This document shows, piece after piece, positions 28,889-37,634 of a stretch of 64,000 nt of DNA; position 1 is the stretch's first letter; every line of letters starts with the position of its first letter. The DNA comes from Rouxiella badensis (GTDB lineage: Bacteria > Pseudomonadota > Gammaproteobacteria > Enterobacterales > Enterobacteriaceae), in assembly GCF_002093665.1 (NCBI RefSeq), contig NZ_MRWE01000027.1, positions 1-64,000 on the forward strand. Reading direction: 5' to 3'. The translations under genes were made by a program, and so were the position numbers. Below the pieces are notes generated by a model. That model did not search any database. It was given only the letters and a program-made list of their open reading frames with translations, and had not been told where the DNA came from.

Positions 28889-29541
28889 TACTTTTTATCT
28901 CCAAGCAATGTTCTTTCCAGATAATGACTGTAAAGAGAGAGTGGATAGCACATCAGGAAGTAGCCGCAGGCGACTAATCCAAAGACTTTGAACGGTTCGT
29001 AGGTCACGTTGTTAAGCATGGTTCCGGCCTTGGTCAGCTCGACAAAACCAATGATCGAGGCCAGTGCGGTGCCTTTGATGACCTGCACCAGAAAACCTAC
29101 GGTCGGCGCAACGGCGATGCGCAGTGCCTGAGGGGCGATGACGCGCCAAAGCGTCTGGCCGAAACTCAGACCGAGGCAGCGGCAGGCTTCCCATTGCCCT
29201 TTAGGCAAAGCTTCGATACTGCCGGACCAGATATCGGCCAGATAAGCGCTAGAGTAAAAGGTTAGCGCAAAGGCAGCGGCGGTCCAGGGACTGACGTTGA
29301 TGCCGAACAGTCCGAGGCCAAAGAACGCCAGAAACAGCTGCATCAGCAGCGGGGTACCCTGAAAAATCTCGACGTAGACGCGCACTACGTTCGCCATCCA
29401 GCGACGGCGAGTCAGGCGCATCAACACCAGTGGAATAGTGACGACCGTGCCGCCAAAGAAGGCCACCAGCGAAAGTAAAAGGGTCCAGCGCGCGGCGAGC
29501 AGCAGATTGCGCAGGATGTCCCAGTCGGTAAAAGTCATCAT
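28888..29541 (-). CDS. hpxH: ABC transporter permease (His/Glu/Gln family)
   Basis: A 217-residue inner-membrane permease with about five membrane segments and the HisM-type EAA loop (EACRCLGLSFGQTLWRVIAPQA). It pairs with the preceding permease as the transmembrane part of the hpx ABC importer. Start and stop codons overlap by one base with both neighbours. Confidence 0.88.
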   Translation of the reverse strand: MMTFTDWDILRNLLLAARWTLLLSLVAFFGGTVVTIPLVLMRLTRRRWMANVVRVYVEIFQGTPLLMQLFLAFFGLGLFGINVSPWTAAAFALTFYSSAYLADIWSGSIEALPKGQWEACRCLGLSFGQTLWRVIAPQALRIAVAPTVGFLVQVIKGTALASIIGFVELTKAGTMLNNVTYEPFKVFGLVACGYFLMCYPLSLYSHYLERTLLGDKK

Positions 29542-30206
29542 CAGCTGTAGCTCCCAAAGAAGCGGCGTCCGGCGAGCAGCAACAGCTGGCGCATCACTAT
29601 CGACAGCGCCAGATAGAACAGCGTACAGACGAAATAGGTTTCAAAGCTCAGGAAAGTGCGCGACTGAATCAGGCTCGCGACAAAGGTCAGTTCCTGATAG
29701 GAAACCTGCGAAACCACCGACGATCCGAGCATCACGATAATGCACTGGCTGACCAGCGCAGGGTAAATTCGTTTTAATGACGGCGGTAGAATGACGCGGA
29801 AGAAGGTCTGGCTGCGGCTTAAGCCCAGCACACGACTGGCTTCCCACTGGCCTTTCGGCGTCGCCTGAATACCGGCGCGGACTATCTCGGTGCTGTACGC
29901 CCCGAGGTTAATCAGCATCGCCAGCAGCGCGGCCTCGCCTGCGGTCAGCTTCAACCCCAGGCTCGGCAAACCAAACACGATAAAGAACAGCTGAACCACG
30001 AAGGGCGTATTGCGAATGGCTTCAACATAGATGCCCCAAATGCGGCGCAGCGTCACGTTGTTTCCACAGCGAATGGCCGCACCGGCGATACCGAGAGCAA
30101 TACCGCCGACAGTCGCCATGAAGGTCAGCTCAATGGTGGTCCACAAACCGGCCAACAGCTGCGGCAGATAGGGCCATAATGCAGGGAAATTAAGCTGATA
30201 CGTCAT
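29541..30206 (-). CDS. hpxG: ABC transporter permease (His/Glu/Gln family)
   Basis: A 221-residue permease with the same fold as its neighbour; the EAA loop is EASRVLGLSRSQTFFRVILPPS. The conserved AIRNTPFVVQLFF segment is typical of polar amino acid permeases. It is the second gene of the nine-gene operon, about 40 bases after hpxF. Confidence 0.88.
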   Translation of the reverse strand: MTYQLNFPALWPYLPQLLAGLWTTIELTFMATVGGIALGIAGAAIRCGNNVTLRRIWGIYVEAIRNTPFVVQLFFIVFGLPSLGLKLTAGEAALLAMLINLGAYSTEIVRAGIQATPKGQWEASRVLGLSRSQTFFRVILPPSLKRIYPALVSQCIIVMLGSSVVSQVSYQELTFVASLIQSRTFLSFETYFVCTLFYLALSIVMRQLLLLAGRRFFGSYS

Positions 30207-30247
30207 GAAATTTCTCCGTTGCGCGCGCTAACTTTTTTCATTGTGAA

Positions 30248-31039
30248 TCAGGCACCCAGATTGGCAGGCAGCGGGGCCTTCATCCATTTTTGAGACAGGC
30301 CGTCCAACGTTTTGTCTTTCAGCGCTTCGTCGATCAGTGCGTTGACCTTAGCTTTCAGTGCTGGCTCGTCCTTACGCATACCGATGAAGCAAGGAGAATC
30401 TTTCAGCAACACCTTGGACTCTGGCGCTTTCTGCGGGTTTTGACGCGCGATGGCAGCCACCACTAGGTTACCGGTAGCAATGAATTCCACCTGGCCCGAC
30501 AGATAGGCCGACAGCGTGGTGTTGTTATCTTCATAACGTTCGATTTTTGCATCTTTCGGGGCGATATCGGTCAGCACCAGATCTTCCACCGCACCACGGG
30601 TCACGCCGATAGACTTACCGGAAAGCTGTTTCACGTCGCTCAGGGCATCGCCTTTAGCCCCAAATACGCCGAGGAAGAACGGTGCATAGGCCTTGCTGAA
30701 GTCGATCACTTTCTCGCGCTCAGGGTTCTTACCAAGGCTGGAAATGACCAGATCAACTTTATCGGTTTGCAGGTAAGGAACGCGGTTGGCGCTGGAGACC
30801 GGCACCAGTTGCAACTTAAGTTTCATCTTGTCGGCCAGATAGTGCGCCATATCGATATCGTAACCCTGAGGCTGCATATCAGTGCCGATAGAACCAAAGG
30901 GTGGGAAGTCCTGTGGGATAGCCACACGTAGCACGCCACGTTGCTGAATATCCTGCAATTGATCGGCCAAAACCAACGGTGCCTGAATCATCAGCATCGC
31001 CGCACCTACCCACGCCAACAACCGTTTGTTCATTTTCAT
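30248..31039 (-). CDS. hpxF: Periplasmic substrate-binding protein of the hpx ABC importer
   Basis: A 263-residue family 3 solute-binding protein with a signal peptide (MNKRLLAWVGAAMLMIQAPLVLA, cleaved near ADQ). GVLRVAIPQDFPPFG and GYDIDMAHYLADKM are the family 3 signature. The substrate is not known; the operon points to allantoate, a ureido acid or a related nitrogen compound. It is the first gene of the operon, behind a sigma-54-type promoter. Two in-frame ATG codons (31039, 31033) are possible starts. Confidence 0.88.
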   Translation of the reverse strand: MKMNKRLLAWVGAAMLMIQAPLVLADQLQDIQQRGVLRVAIPQDFPPFGSIGTDMQPQGYDIDMAHYLADKMKLKLQLVPVSSANRVPYLQTDKVDLVISSLGKNPEREKVIDFSKAYAPFFLGVFGAKGDALSDVKQLSGKSIGVTRGAVEDLVLTDIAPKDAKIERYEDNNTTLSAYLSGQVEFIATGNLVVAAIARQNPQKAPESKVLLKDSPCFIGMRKDEPALKAKVNALIDEALKDKTLDGLSQKWMKAPLPANLGA

Positions 31040-31095
31040 TTGAGACTCCCCGGGTTAATAGTTTATGAAACGATAGATTCTTATGCCATGCATTC

Positions 31096-31111
31096 TGCAA
31101 CTAATGTGCCA
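31096..31111 (-). promoter_or_regulatory. Sigma-54 promoter of the hpxFGHIJK-QTP operon
   Basis: On the minus strand TGGCAC-ATTAG-TTGCA matches the -24/-12 consensus perfectly with the correct spacing. It lies 57 bases before the hpxF start, which places the transcript start near 31085. Confidence 0.85.
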
Positions 31112-31242
31112 AAAAGCAGAAACAGGCGAGACATATTGGCAATGCCTCGATTCATAAAGGATTAGCGGGAGAGATAAACAAAGCAGCGGGCGAATTTATC
31201 GCCCCAAAGCGGGGCAAAAGCGGCGCACCTGAAAAAACCCTT

Positions 31243-31259
31243 CGCACCTAAAACGTGCA
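31243..31259. promoter_or_regulatory. Putative NtrC enhancer site
   Basis: GCACC-TAAAA-CGTGC fits the NtrC dyad GCACC-N5-GGTGC with one mismatch. A weaker copy (GCACC-N5-AGGGC) follows at 31263-31277. The distance of about 135-165 bases upstream of the sigma-54 promoter is typical for an NtrC enhancer. Confidence 0.6.
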
Positions 31260-31292
31260 AAAGCACCAATTCAGGGCTTTGTTTTGATCAGA

Positions 31293-32132
31293 TTAGCGCT
31301 GCTCAAGCTCGTCGAGATCGTTGTACAGGTCGGTAATTTGGTGAATACGCTGCCGACCTGAAGCCAGCATTTCATGCAATAAAGCATTGCTGAGCAGATT
31401 GGCCAGACTCATCGCCGCCGAATAGGAGTCGAAGGCTGAGACACTGTCGAGAGAAGCGGCCAGATGCCAGCGCGCCAGTGGGATAAGCGACTGTGCCTGC
31501 GGCTCGCAAATCAGTAATACCGGGACATTTAGCTGTTGCAGCTGAGTCAGAATCGCACGGGTTGCGCGCGGGCGACGGCGGAAGGCGATAAACACCACGA
31601 CGTCCTGCGGGGTGAGGTCGACCAGCTCTTCGGCCAGGGTCTGGCCCGGCTGCGGCATTAACGTCACCTGATTTCGCACCTGCAATAGCTGCTGGCGCAG
31701 GTGTAATGCCACCGGATAGCTGTTACGCATCCCCAGCAGGCGAACCTGTCGCGCATTGCTCAGTGCGGTAATCACCGCGGTAAACTGGCTGCCGTCAATC
31801 TGATTGATCCATTGAGTCAGGTTAGCCATTTCCTGCTTGTAATGGCGCGACAGCAGCGTATTGCCCTGCACCGCGTCACGGCTGTCGGTCAACGGCATCC
31901 CGCTCTGGCGCAGGGTTCTCACCTCATCGCGCATATCGCGGTAGCTGGGATAACCGAGACGTTTGAACAGTCGGCTGACCGTCGCCTTCGAGACGCCGCT
32001 GAGGCGCGCCAGCTCGGCGCTGTTGTAGCTCATCAGGTCATCGATGTGATCGAATATAAAATCCGCAACCCGCTGTTCCTGTGGCGTAAGCTCGGCGTAA
32101 TAACCGCGCAGGCGTTCGTCGATCTGTTTCAT
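31293..32132 (-). CDS. hpxU: MurR/RpiR family transcriptional regulator
   Basis: A 279-residue regulator with an N-terminal RpiR HTH (ELARLSGVSKATVSRLFKRLGY, residues about 40-60) and a C-terminal SIS domain (about 125-255). It lies between the leftward hpxF operon and the divergent hpxW operon. The equivalent Klebsiella gene next to hpxW is called hpxU. Its ligand is unknown; an oxalurate- or oxamate-type effector would be an inference from context. Confidence 0.8.
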   Translation of the reverse strand: MKQIDERLRGYYAELTPQEQRVADFIFDHIDDLMSYNSAELARLSGVSKATVSRLFKRLGYPSYRDMRDEVRTLRQSGMPLTDSRDAVQGNTLLSRHYKQEMANLTQWINQIDGSQFTAVITALSNARQVRLLGMRNSYPVALHLRQQLLQVRNQVTLMPQPGQTLAEELVDLTPQDVVVFIAFRRRPRATRAILTQLQQLNVPVLLICEPQAQSLIPLARWHLAASLDSVSAFDSYSAAMSLANLLSNALLHEMLASGRQRIHQITDLYNDLDELEQR

Positions 32133-32265
32133 GTGTTGTTTCCTGTAACCAACGTTTCAGCCGAAGATATCATGACCTACAATTCCTTAGGCAAATAAAT
32201 TTCACTCGTTTCACTTTCTGCTTTTGCTCACAGATTTAGAAAACTTTATCCATAAGCAGACGATC

Positions 32266-32281
32266 TGGAACAGCTCTTGCT
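32266..32281 (+). promoter_or_regulatory. Putative sigma-54 promoter of hpxWXYZ
   Basis: TGGAAC-AGCTC-TTGCT matches the -24/-12 consensus in nine of eleven positions with the invariant GG-N10-GC. It lies 44 bases before the hpxW start. No good NtrC site is seen in the 133 bases between the hpxU start codon and this element. Confidence 0.6.
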
Positions 32282-32324
32282 TATTGAAAACCAGGTATCA
32301 ATTTTTTGGACAAAGGATCACGGC

Positions 32325-33911
32325 ATGATTAACAGTAACAGCGCACCGCTCGGTATGGCGGTCACCCCTCACCATCTTGCCAGTCAGAGCGCACTGGCGG
32401 TCTTGCGCGAGGGAGGTAATGCCATTGAAGCGATGGTGGCCGCCGCCGCGACGATTGCCGTGGTCTATCCGCATATGAACGGTCTGGGCGGCGACGGCTT
32501 CTGGCTCATTGTGCCGCCGCAGGGCAATCCGGTCGCTATCGACGCCAGCGGGGCCGCCGGTTCGCTGGCGTCGCTCGATTTCTATGCCGGGGAGAGCCAC
32601 ATACCCCATCGTGGTCCGAAGGCCGCTTTAACCGTCGCGGGTACGGTGGGTGGCTGGCAGGAAGCGCTGAACGTCTCTAACGAGTTAGGCGGTGAGCAGA
32701 AGCCGCTTTCGCGGTTGCTGCGCGATGCCATTCGCTACGCGGCCGACGGCTTTCCGGTCACGGCCTCGCAGGAGGCGGCGACACACAGCAAGCGCCACGA
32801 GATGGAGTCTATGCCCTCGTTCGCCGAGGTGTTTCTGCCGAACGGCCATGTGCCGCAGTGTGGTCATCGCTTTACTCAGCCGCGACTCGCCTCAACGCTG
32901 CTACAGCTGGCAGAAGAAGGACTCGACAGCTTCTACCGCGGTGAACTTGCCGACAGCATGGCCGCCGATATGCAAAAGCTCGGCATGCCAATCACGCACG
33001 AGGATCTGGCCGCGTATCGCCCGCAGCGCCGCACGCCGCTGAAGCTCAAGCACAGCAAAGGCGAAATCTACAACCTGACGCCGCCGACCCAGGGTCTGGT
33101 GTCATTGGCGATTCTTGGCCTTACGGACCGTCTCAATCTTGAGGCGATGGATGAGGGCGCAACCATTCACAGCATCGTCGAAGCCACCAAGCTGGCGTTT
33201 GGTCTTCGCGACCGCTTCATTACCGACCCGCGCATCATGACACAGGACGCGCAGGCGCTGTTGGATCCGGCCTATCTTGATGCCCTGGCCACGCGAATCA
33301 ATCCGCATCGCGCCGCCGACTGGGGCAAAGGTAAAGGCCCCGGCGATACCGTCTGGCTGGGCGTGATGGACAGCAGCGGGCTGGCCGTGTCGTTTATTCA
33401 GAGCATTTATCACGAGTTTGGCAGCGGCGTTGTGCTGCCAGACAGTGGCGTCATGTGGCAAAACCGAGGGGCCTCTTTCAGCCTTGATGCCGACCACTTG
33501 CTGGCGCTGGCACCCGGCAAACAGCCGTTCCACACCCTGAACCCTGCGGCGGCACGGCTCTACGACGGACGTACCATGGTCTATGGCTCGATGGGCGGTG
33601 ACGGTCAGCCGCAAACGCAGGCGGCGGTGTTTATCCGCCACGTTATTCAGAAAAAATCCCTGCAAGAGTCGATCAGCGGTCCACGCTGGCTGCTGGGCCG
33701 CACCTGGGGACAAAGCTCCGACTCACTGAAGCTGGAAAGCCGCTTCAGCCACGCGACGCTGGCCGGTCTGCGCCAGCGCGGCCATGACGTCGAGATGCTG
33801 CCCGAGTTCAGCGAGGCGGTGGGTCACGCCGGTGCCATTGTGCGTCACACCAACGGCATGTTCGAAGGCGCATCCGACCCGCGCAGTAACGGCAGCGCGG
33901 CAGGATTCTGA
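32325..33911 (+). CDS. hpxW: Oxamate amidohydrolase (gamma-glutamyltransferase-like)
   Basis: An Ntn hydrolase of the gamma-glutamyltransferase superfamily; the Klebsiella homologue hydrolyses oxamate. The start at 32325 has AAAGGA upstream, giving 528 residues without a signal peptide. The expected nucleophile is Thr342 in GPGDTVWLGVMD, where autocleavage would yield two subunits; MGGDGQPQTQ is the C-terminal conserved motif. It opens the hpxWXYZ operon. Confidence 0.9.
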   Translation: MINSNSAPLGMAVTPHHLASQSALAVLREGGNAIEAMVAAAATIAVVYPHMNGLGGDGFWLIVPPQGNPVAIDASGAAGSLASLDFYAGESHIPHRGPKAALTVAGTVGGWQEALNVSNELGGEQKPLSRLLRDAIRYAADGFPVTASQEAATHSKRHEMESMPSFAEVFLPNGHVPQCGHRFTQPRLASTLLQLAEEGLDSFYRGELADSMAADMQKLGMPITHEDLAAYRPQRRTPLKLKHSKGEIYNLTPPTQGLVSLAILGLTDRLNLEAMDEGATIHSIVEATKLAFGLRDRFITDPRIMTQDAQALLDPAYLDALATRINPHRAADWGKGKGPGDTVWLGVMDSSGLAVSFIQSIYHEFGSGVVLPDSGVMWQNRGASFSLDADHLLALAPGKQPFHTLNPAAARLYDGRTMVYGSMGGDGQPQTQAAVFIRHVIQKKSLQESISGPRWLLGRTWGQSSDSLKLESRFSHATLAGLRQRGHDVEMLPEFSEAVGHAGAIVRHTNGMFEGASDPRSNGSAAGF

Positions 33912-33987
33912 CATTGAGAGGGAGCCGCGGCTCCCTCACCTTAGCCCTTCCCCGCTCTGAGGGAGGTGATTAAATAGAGGAGAATTT

Positions 33988-34188
33988 ATGAAAACCACAT
34001 CTTCTGTGCCACCCGCCGATTGGGCTGCCTATGTGAGCCAGATGGAGGCTATATTGGCCTTGGACCTCGACGACGCCCGTCGTCAGGAATTGTTGACGCA
34101 GTTTAGCCGCATCGCACAGATGGCTCAGCCGTTGATGGACCTTCCGCTTGACCCGCGCCTCGAGATTGCCGGGGTCTATCACGCATGA
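33988..34188 (+). CDS. hpxX: HpxX, small DUF4089 subunit
   Basis: A 66-residue protein of the DUF4089/AtzG type. It resembles GatC in size, place and role: such small proteins wrap and stabilise the amidase encoded next to them. The conserved C-terminal tail PRLEIAGVYHA is present. Its stop overlaps the hpxY start by four bases, so the two are made together. Confidence 0.9.
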   Translation: MKTTSSVPPADWAAYVSQMEAILALDLDDARRQELLTQFSRIAQMAQPLMDLPLDPRLEIAGVYHA

Positions 34189-35582
34189 AACCTTTACACG
34201 AAGCGGGCATCGACGACATCCAGCAGGCTCTGAAGAGCGGCGACGTATCTGCCACCGAAATTGCCCGTCAGACGCTCGAAAACATCGAGAAAGCCAATCC
34301 GGCGATTAATGCCTATACCCATATCACGCACGAACGCATGCTGAGTGAGGCGGCGAAGGTTGATAAACTGCGGGCCAGCGGCGCTGAGCTGCCGCCACTG
34401 GCTGCGGTGCCTTACGCAGTAAAAAATCTGCTCGACGTGACCGGCGAGGTGACGCTGGCCGGTGCCAGCCTGAACAGCAGCAATCCAGTGGCCAAAGAAG
34501 ACGCTTGGACCGTCGCCCGCCTTGCACAAAACGGCGCACTGCTCTCCGGCATGCTAAACATGGACGCCTACGCCTACGGCTTCACGACGGAAAACAGCCA
34601 CTACGGGGCGACCCGTAACCCACGCGACCTCGAACGCGTAGCGGGCGGTTCTTCGGGCGGATCCGCCGCCGCCGTAGCGGCAGGCCTGGTGCAATTCACT
34701 TTGGGCAGCGACACCAACGGTTCTATCCGCGTCCCCTCTTCCCTGAGCGGCATTTTAGGACTGAAACCCACCTTTGGCCGGCTGTCGCGACGCGGCAGTC
34801 AGCCCTTTGTCGCGAGCCTCGATCATTTAGGCCCGATGGCGCGCAGCAGCAGCGATTTGTCACTGGTGTACGATGCGCTGCAAGGATATGACAGCGCCGA
34901 TGCGTTTCAGGCCCACAAACCGACGGTCGAGACCTTTTCACAGCTGACACGCGGCCAACAGGGGCTGCGCACCGCCGTACTTGGCGGCTTTTTCAGTACC
35001 TGGTGTGACGACAATGCCAAAGAGGCGGTGAAACGGGTCGCTCAGGCGCTTGAGGCGCAGGAAGAAGTCGAGATGCCGCAGGCCGAGCTGGCCCGTTCGG
35101 CGGCGTTCATCCTTACCGCCTCCGAGGGCGGAAACCAGTATTTGCCCCAGTTGCGCAAGATCCCGGAACAGTTCGAGCCGCTGTCGCGCGAGCGTCTGCT
35201 GGCTGGCGCGATGATCCCTGCCGCCTGGTACGTGCAGGCCCAGCGCTTCCGTCATCAGTTTCAGCAGCAGGTGCTACCGATATTTGAACACTGGGACATC
35301 CTCATCGCCCCTTCTACCCCGTGCCCGGCCACCCTTATCGGACAGGAATCGATTGAAATCAACGGCACATCGTTGCCCACCCGCGCCAGCATGGGCATGC
35401 TGACCCAGCCTATTTCGTTCCTCGGCCTGCCGGTAGTTTCCGTGCCGCTGACGACAGCGAGCGGCCTGCCGATCGGTCTACAGCTTATCGCTCCGCCGTG
35501 GCGTGAAGATCTGTGCCTGCGTGCAGCATGGGCGTTGGAACAACAGGGGATCGTCAGCGTCAAGAGCTCGCTGATTGGCTAA
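34185..35582 (+). CDS. hpxY: AtzE/HpxY family amidohydrolase
   Basis: An amidase-signature enzyme of 465 residues, probably acting on oxalurate or a related ureido acid. The Ser-cisSer-Lys triad is seen in VPYAVKNLLDV (Lys) and GGSSGGSAAAVAAG (Ser pair), followed by GSDTNGSIRVPSS with the nucleophile Ser. Coupling to the GatC-like hpxX matches the AtzG-AtzE pair. Confidence 0.9.
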   Translation: MKPLHEAGIDDIQQALKSGDVSATEIARQTLENIEKANPAINAYTHITHERMLSEAAKVDKLRASGAELPPLAAVPYAVKNLLDVTGEVTLAGASLNSSNPVAKEDAWTVARLAQNGALLSGMLNMDAYAYGFTTENSHYGATRNPRDLERVAGGSSGGSAAAVAAGLVQFTLGSDTNGSIRVPSSLSGILGLKPTFGRLSRRGSQPFVASLDHLGPMARSSSDLSLVYDALQGYDSADAFQAHKPTVETFSQLTRGQQGLRTAVLGGFFSTWCDDNAKEAVKRVAQALEAQEEVEMPQAELARSAAFILTASEGGNQYLPQLRKIPEQFEPLSRERLLAGAMIPAAWYVQAQRFRHQFQQQVLPIFEHWDILIAPSTPCPATLIGQESIEINGTSLPTRASMGMLTQPISFLGLPVVSVPLTTASGLPIGLQLIAPPWREDLCLRAAWALEQQGIVSVKSSLIG

Positions 35583-35612
35583 AACAGACATTTTTTGAAA
35601 ATCGAGAAATAG

Positions 35613-35996
35613 ATGAAAAGTGAAAATATCGATCGTCCGGCGATTCTGGCTGAAGTGAATGCGGCGTTCTATCGCTACGAACAGGCGCTGATTACCAATG
35701 ATACGGTGGTGTTGGACGAGCTGTTTTGGCACGACCCACGCACCGTGCGCTACGGAGCGGGAGAAAACCTCTACGGTATCGATCAGATTCGTGAGTTCCG
35801 CGCTTCTCGCCCTGCTCAGGGACTGGATCGCGACCTGCAAAACACCGTGATCACCACCTACGGTGACGATATGGCGATCGCCAGCACCGAGTTTCGCCGT
35901 AAAGGTACCGACAAGATTGGTCGCCAGATGCAGACCTGGATCAAGATGCCGAGCGGCTGGAAGATAGTGGCGGCGCATGTCAGCCTAATGGTGTAA
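35613..35996 (+). CDS. hpxZ: HpxZ, NTF2-like DUF3225 protein
   Basis: A 127-residue protein of the DUF3225 family with an NTF2/SnoaL-like fold (AAFYRYEQALITND, FWHDPRTVRYG, GRQMQTWIKMPSGWKIVAAHVS). It always goes with hpxXY in oxalurate operons; its role is not settled. It is 30 bases after hpxY and ends the operon. Confidence 0.88.
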   Translation: MKSENIDRPAILAEVNAAFYRYEQALITNDTVVLDELFWHDPRTVRYGAGENLYGIDQIREFRASRPAQGLDRDLQNTVITTYGDDMAIASTEFRRKGTDKIGRQMQTWIKMPSGWKIVAAHVSLMV

Positions 35997-36491
35997 GCGG
36001 GGAGGCTGCCCCTAAAGCCGCTTTTGTGGGCGGCTGCCCTGGACCTGCTTTTAAGGACAATTAACTCCGAGACGCTTTTCCGGTTTGAAAGCTTCAAGGG
36101 GCATTTACCTTTCCGCGCCGTCCTGAACTCGCCCATGTGAATCTGGCGCAGAAAAGACATAAGATTTACCGCTGCTGATGCAGCAAAGAACAAACAAAAA
36201 AATCCCGCCGTTAGACCGAGCGTGGATTTGACCTCAAGGTTGCCGGTTTTTGTTTGAGAGGGGGGTTGGCGGATTCGGGACAGCGCCGGGCGACGGGTGG
36301 CGAGACGCGTTTGGCTCGGAACCGAGACGGGGAACCGCGAAGCGGCGTGGGGTGCCAAGGGGTCTTGGCCTGGGAAGGCCCCTTGGCTGGTCTGGGCCAG
36401 CGCCAAGGCGCGTGCCTTTGGCCTTACTTTGACCCAAGAGACTTTGACCTTCCCCAAAAATTTGCAATTAAAAGCCTAATCCTAATTGAAA
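35997..36491. repeat. Non-coding region with a GC-rich hairpin array (putative dispersed repeat)
   Basis: No convincing gene lies here. From about 36230 the sequence becomes G-rich, and between 36313 and 36423 five hairpins follow each other: CTCGG-AA-CCGAG, CCGC-GAA-GCGG, GCCAAGGGG with CCCCTTGGC (36354-36362 and 36379-36387), GCTGG-CCAGC, and GCCAAGGC with GCCTTTGGC. The composition differs from all neighbours. It may be a dispersed intergenic element or a structured RNA. A minus-strand frame through it (35858-36457) is judged spurious. Confidence 0.55.
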
Positions 36492-37634
36492 TTAAAAGCC
36501 CGCCCCCATTAGATCTAACAGCAGATCCCCCCCTAACATCATTGCCTGAGCATTCAGCGAAGCGGAAGGTTCATCCCCCAGAGACAACAATGTCGTGGCC
36601 TGGGCGGCCAGCGGGGAGTTATCCGGCGAGATGGCGACAACCTTTGCACCGCGATCAACGGCCGTTTTGGCAATCTCGGCCAGAACCTCACTCTCCTGAC
36701 TCACCGAAAGCATCAGTACCGCGTGTTGAGACGACAAACCTGAGGCGCTGATGCGCATAAGCTCGACGTCTTGAAACGCATAAGCTGGACGTCCCGCCCG
36801 CAGCAGACCGTTTAGCAGCTCGCTGGCGAAAAATGTACAACGACTCTCTGTGTTGAAAATATATATGCCTTTAACCGCATCAGAAATCAGTGACACAGCG
36901 TGGATAAAGGCTTTTTCATCAAAGCGTTGCAGCTGAAAATGTATGCGCTGCTCCCGTTGATTGAGCCTTTGCTGCCACGTCGCCGAACCGAAACCGCTGG
37001 TTTTTTCGGACTGCGCGGCCATATAACGCGAACCCACGGCGCTGGCATGGGCCAGCTTCATGCGCAGGTCGCGAATGTCATCACAGCCCATCGATTTGGC
37101 AAAACGGGTTATGGTTGCCGGACTCACCCCGGCCTGGGAGGCCAGCTGCTCAATGGTTGCCGACGAAGCGAAGGCGACGTCGTCAAGAATAGCTTGAGCA
37201 ACCTTGCTCTCTTGCTGGCTAAACTGATTTTGCTGCGCACGAATCTGATAAATAATGTCGCCAATATCTTCATAACCGATAGATTTAGCGAAACGTTGCA
37301 TGATTTCTGGACTGACGCCGGGCAGCTTGCCGAGGAGCGTTGCCGAAGCAAAGGCAATATCGGTCCCGCCCGGCACCGGCTTCGACACGCTGGTGTCAGG
37401 ACGTTGCGTCGCCGTTTGTGCGCGCATGTGGGTCATGAAATCGTTAATGTCCTGACAGCCGAGCGATTTGGCAAAGTGCGCGATGGTCTCTGTACTCACA
37501 CCCGCCCTCGAAGCCAGCTGTTCAAGAGTGGCATCGGAGGCAAACGACGGATTATCCAGGATAACCTTGACGACTTTCTTTTCCTGTCGGCTGAATGTCC
37601 CCTGCAAGAATTGAATTTGATAAACAATATCCAC
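36492..37634 (-). CDS. RpiR family regulator with repeated HTH units
   Basis: A 380-residue regulator, about 100 residues longer than usual for RpiR. Three HTH-like units precede the SIS domain: residues 1-73, a partial one at 91-132 (FASATLLGKLPGVSPEIMQRF) and a third at 135-195. All share FA-[SL]-x-T-[LI]-EQLAS-type and x-x-[FR]-AKS-[LIM]-G-[CY]-x-DI motifs. The SIS domain spans about 235-375. It is divergent from the beta-glucoside PTS operon and is its likely regulator, sensing a phosphosugar. Confidence 0.85.
   Translation of the reverse strand: MDIVYQIQFLQGTFSRQEKKVVKVILDNPSFASDATLEQLASRAGVSTETIAHFAKSLGCQDINDFMTHMRAQTATQRPDTSVSKPVPGGTDIAFASATLLGKLPGVSPEIMQRFAKSIGYEDIGDIIYQIRAQQNQFSQQESKVAQAILDDVAFASSATIEQLASQAGVSPATITRFAKSMGCDDIRDLRMKLAHASAVGSRYMAAQSEKTSGFGSATWQQRLNQREQRIHFQLQRFDEKAFIHAVSLISDAVKGIYIFNTESRCTFFASELLNGLLRAGRPAYAFQDVELMRISASGLSSQHAVLMLSVSQESEVLAEIAKTAVDRGAKVVAISPDNSPLAAQATTLLSLGDEPSASLNAQAMMLGGDLLLDLMGAGF

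Noticed and set aside
35858-36457. A 199-codon minus-strand frame across the hpxZ end and the hairpin-rich element
   Set aside because: It runs antisense into hpxZ, and its N-terminal part is proline/arginine-rich from the G-rich repeat. I treat it as spurious but mention it in the repeat finding.
36466-36500. An 11-bp direct repeat (AATTAAAAGCC at 36466 and 36490) as a target-site duplication
   Set aside because: Both copies lie on the same side of the G-rich element, so they do not flank an insertion.
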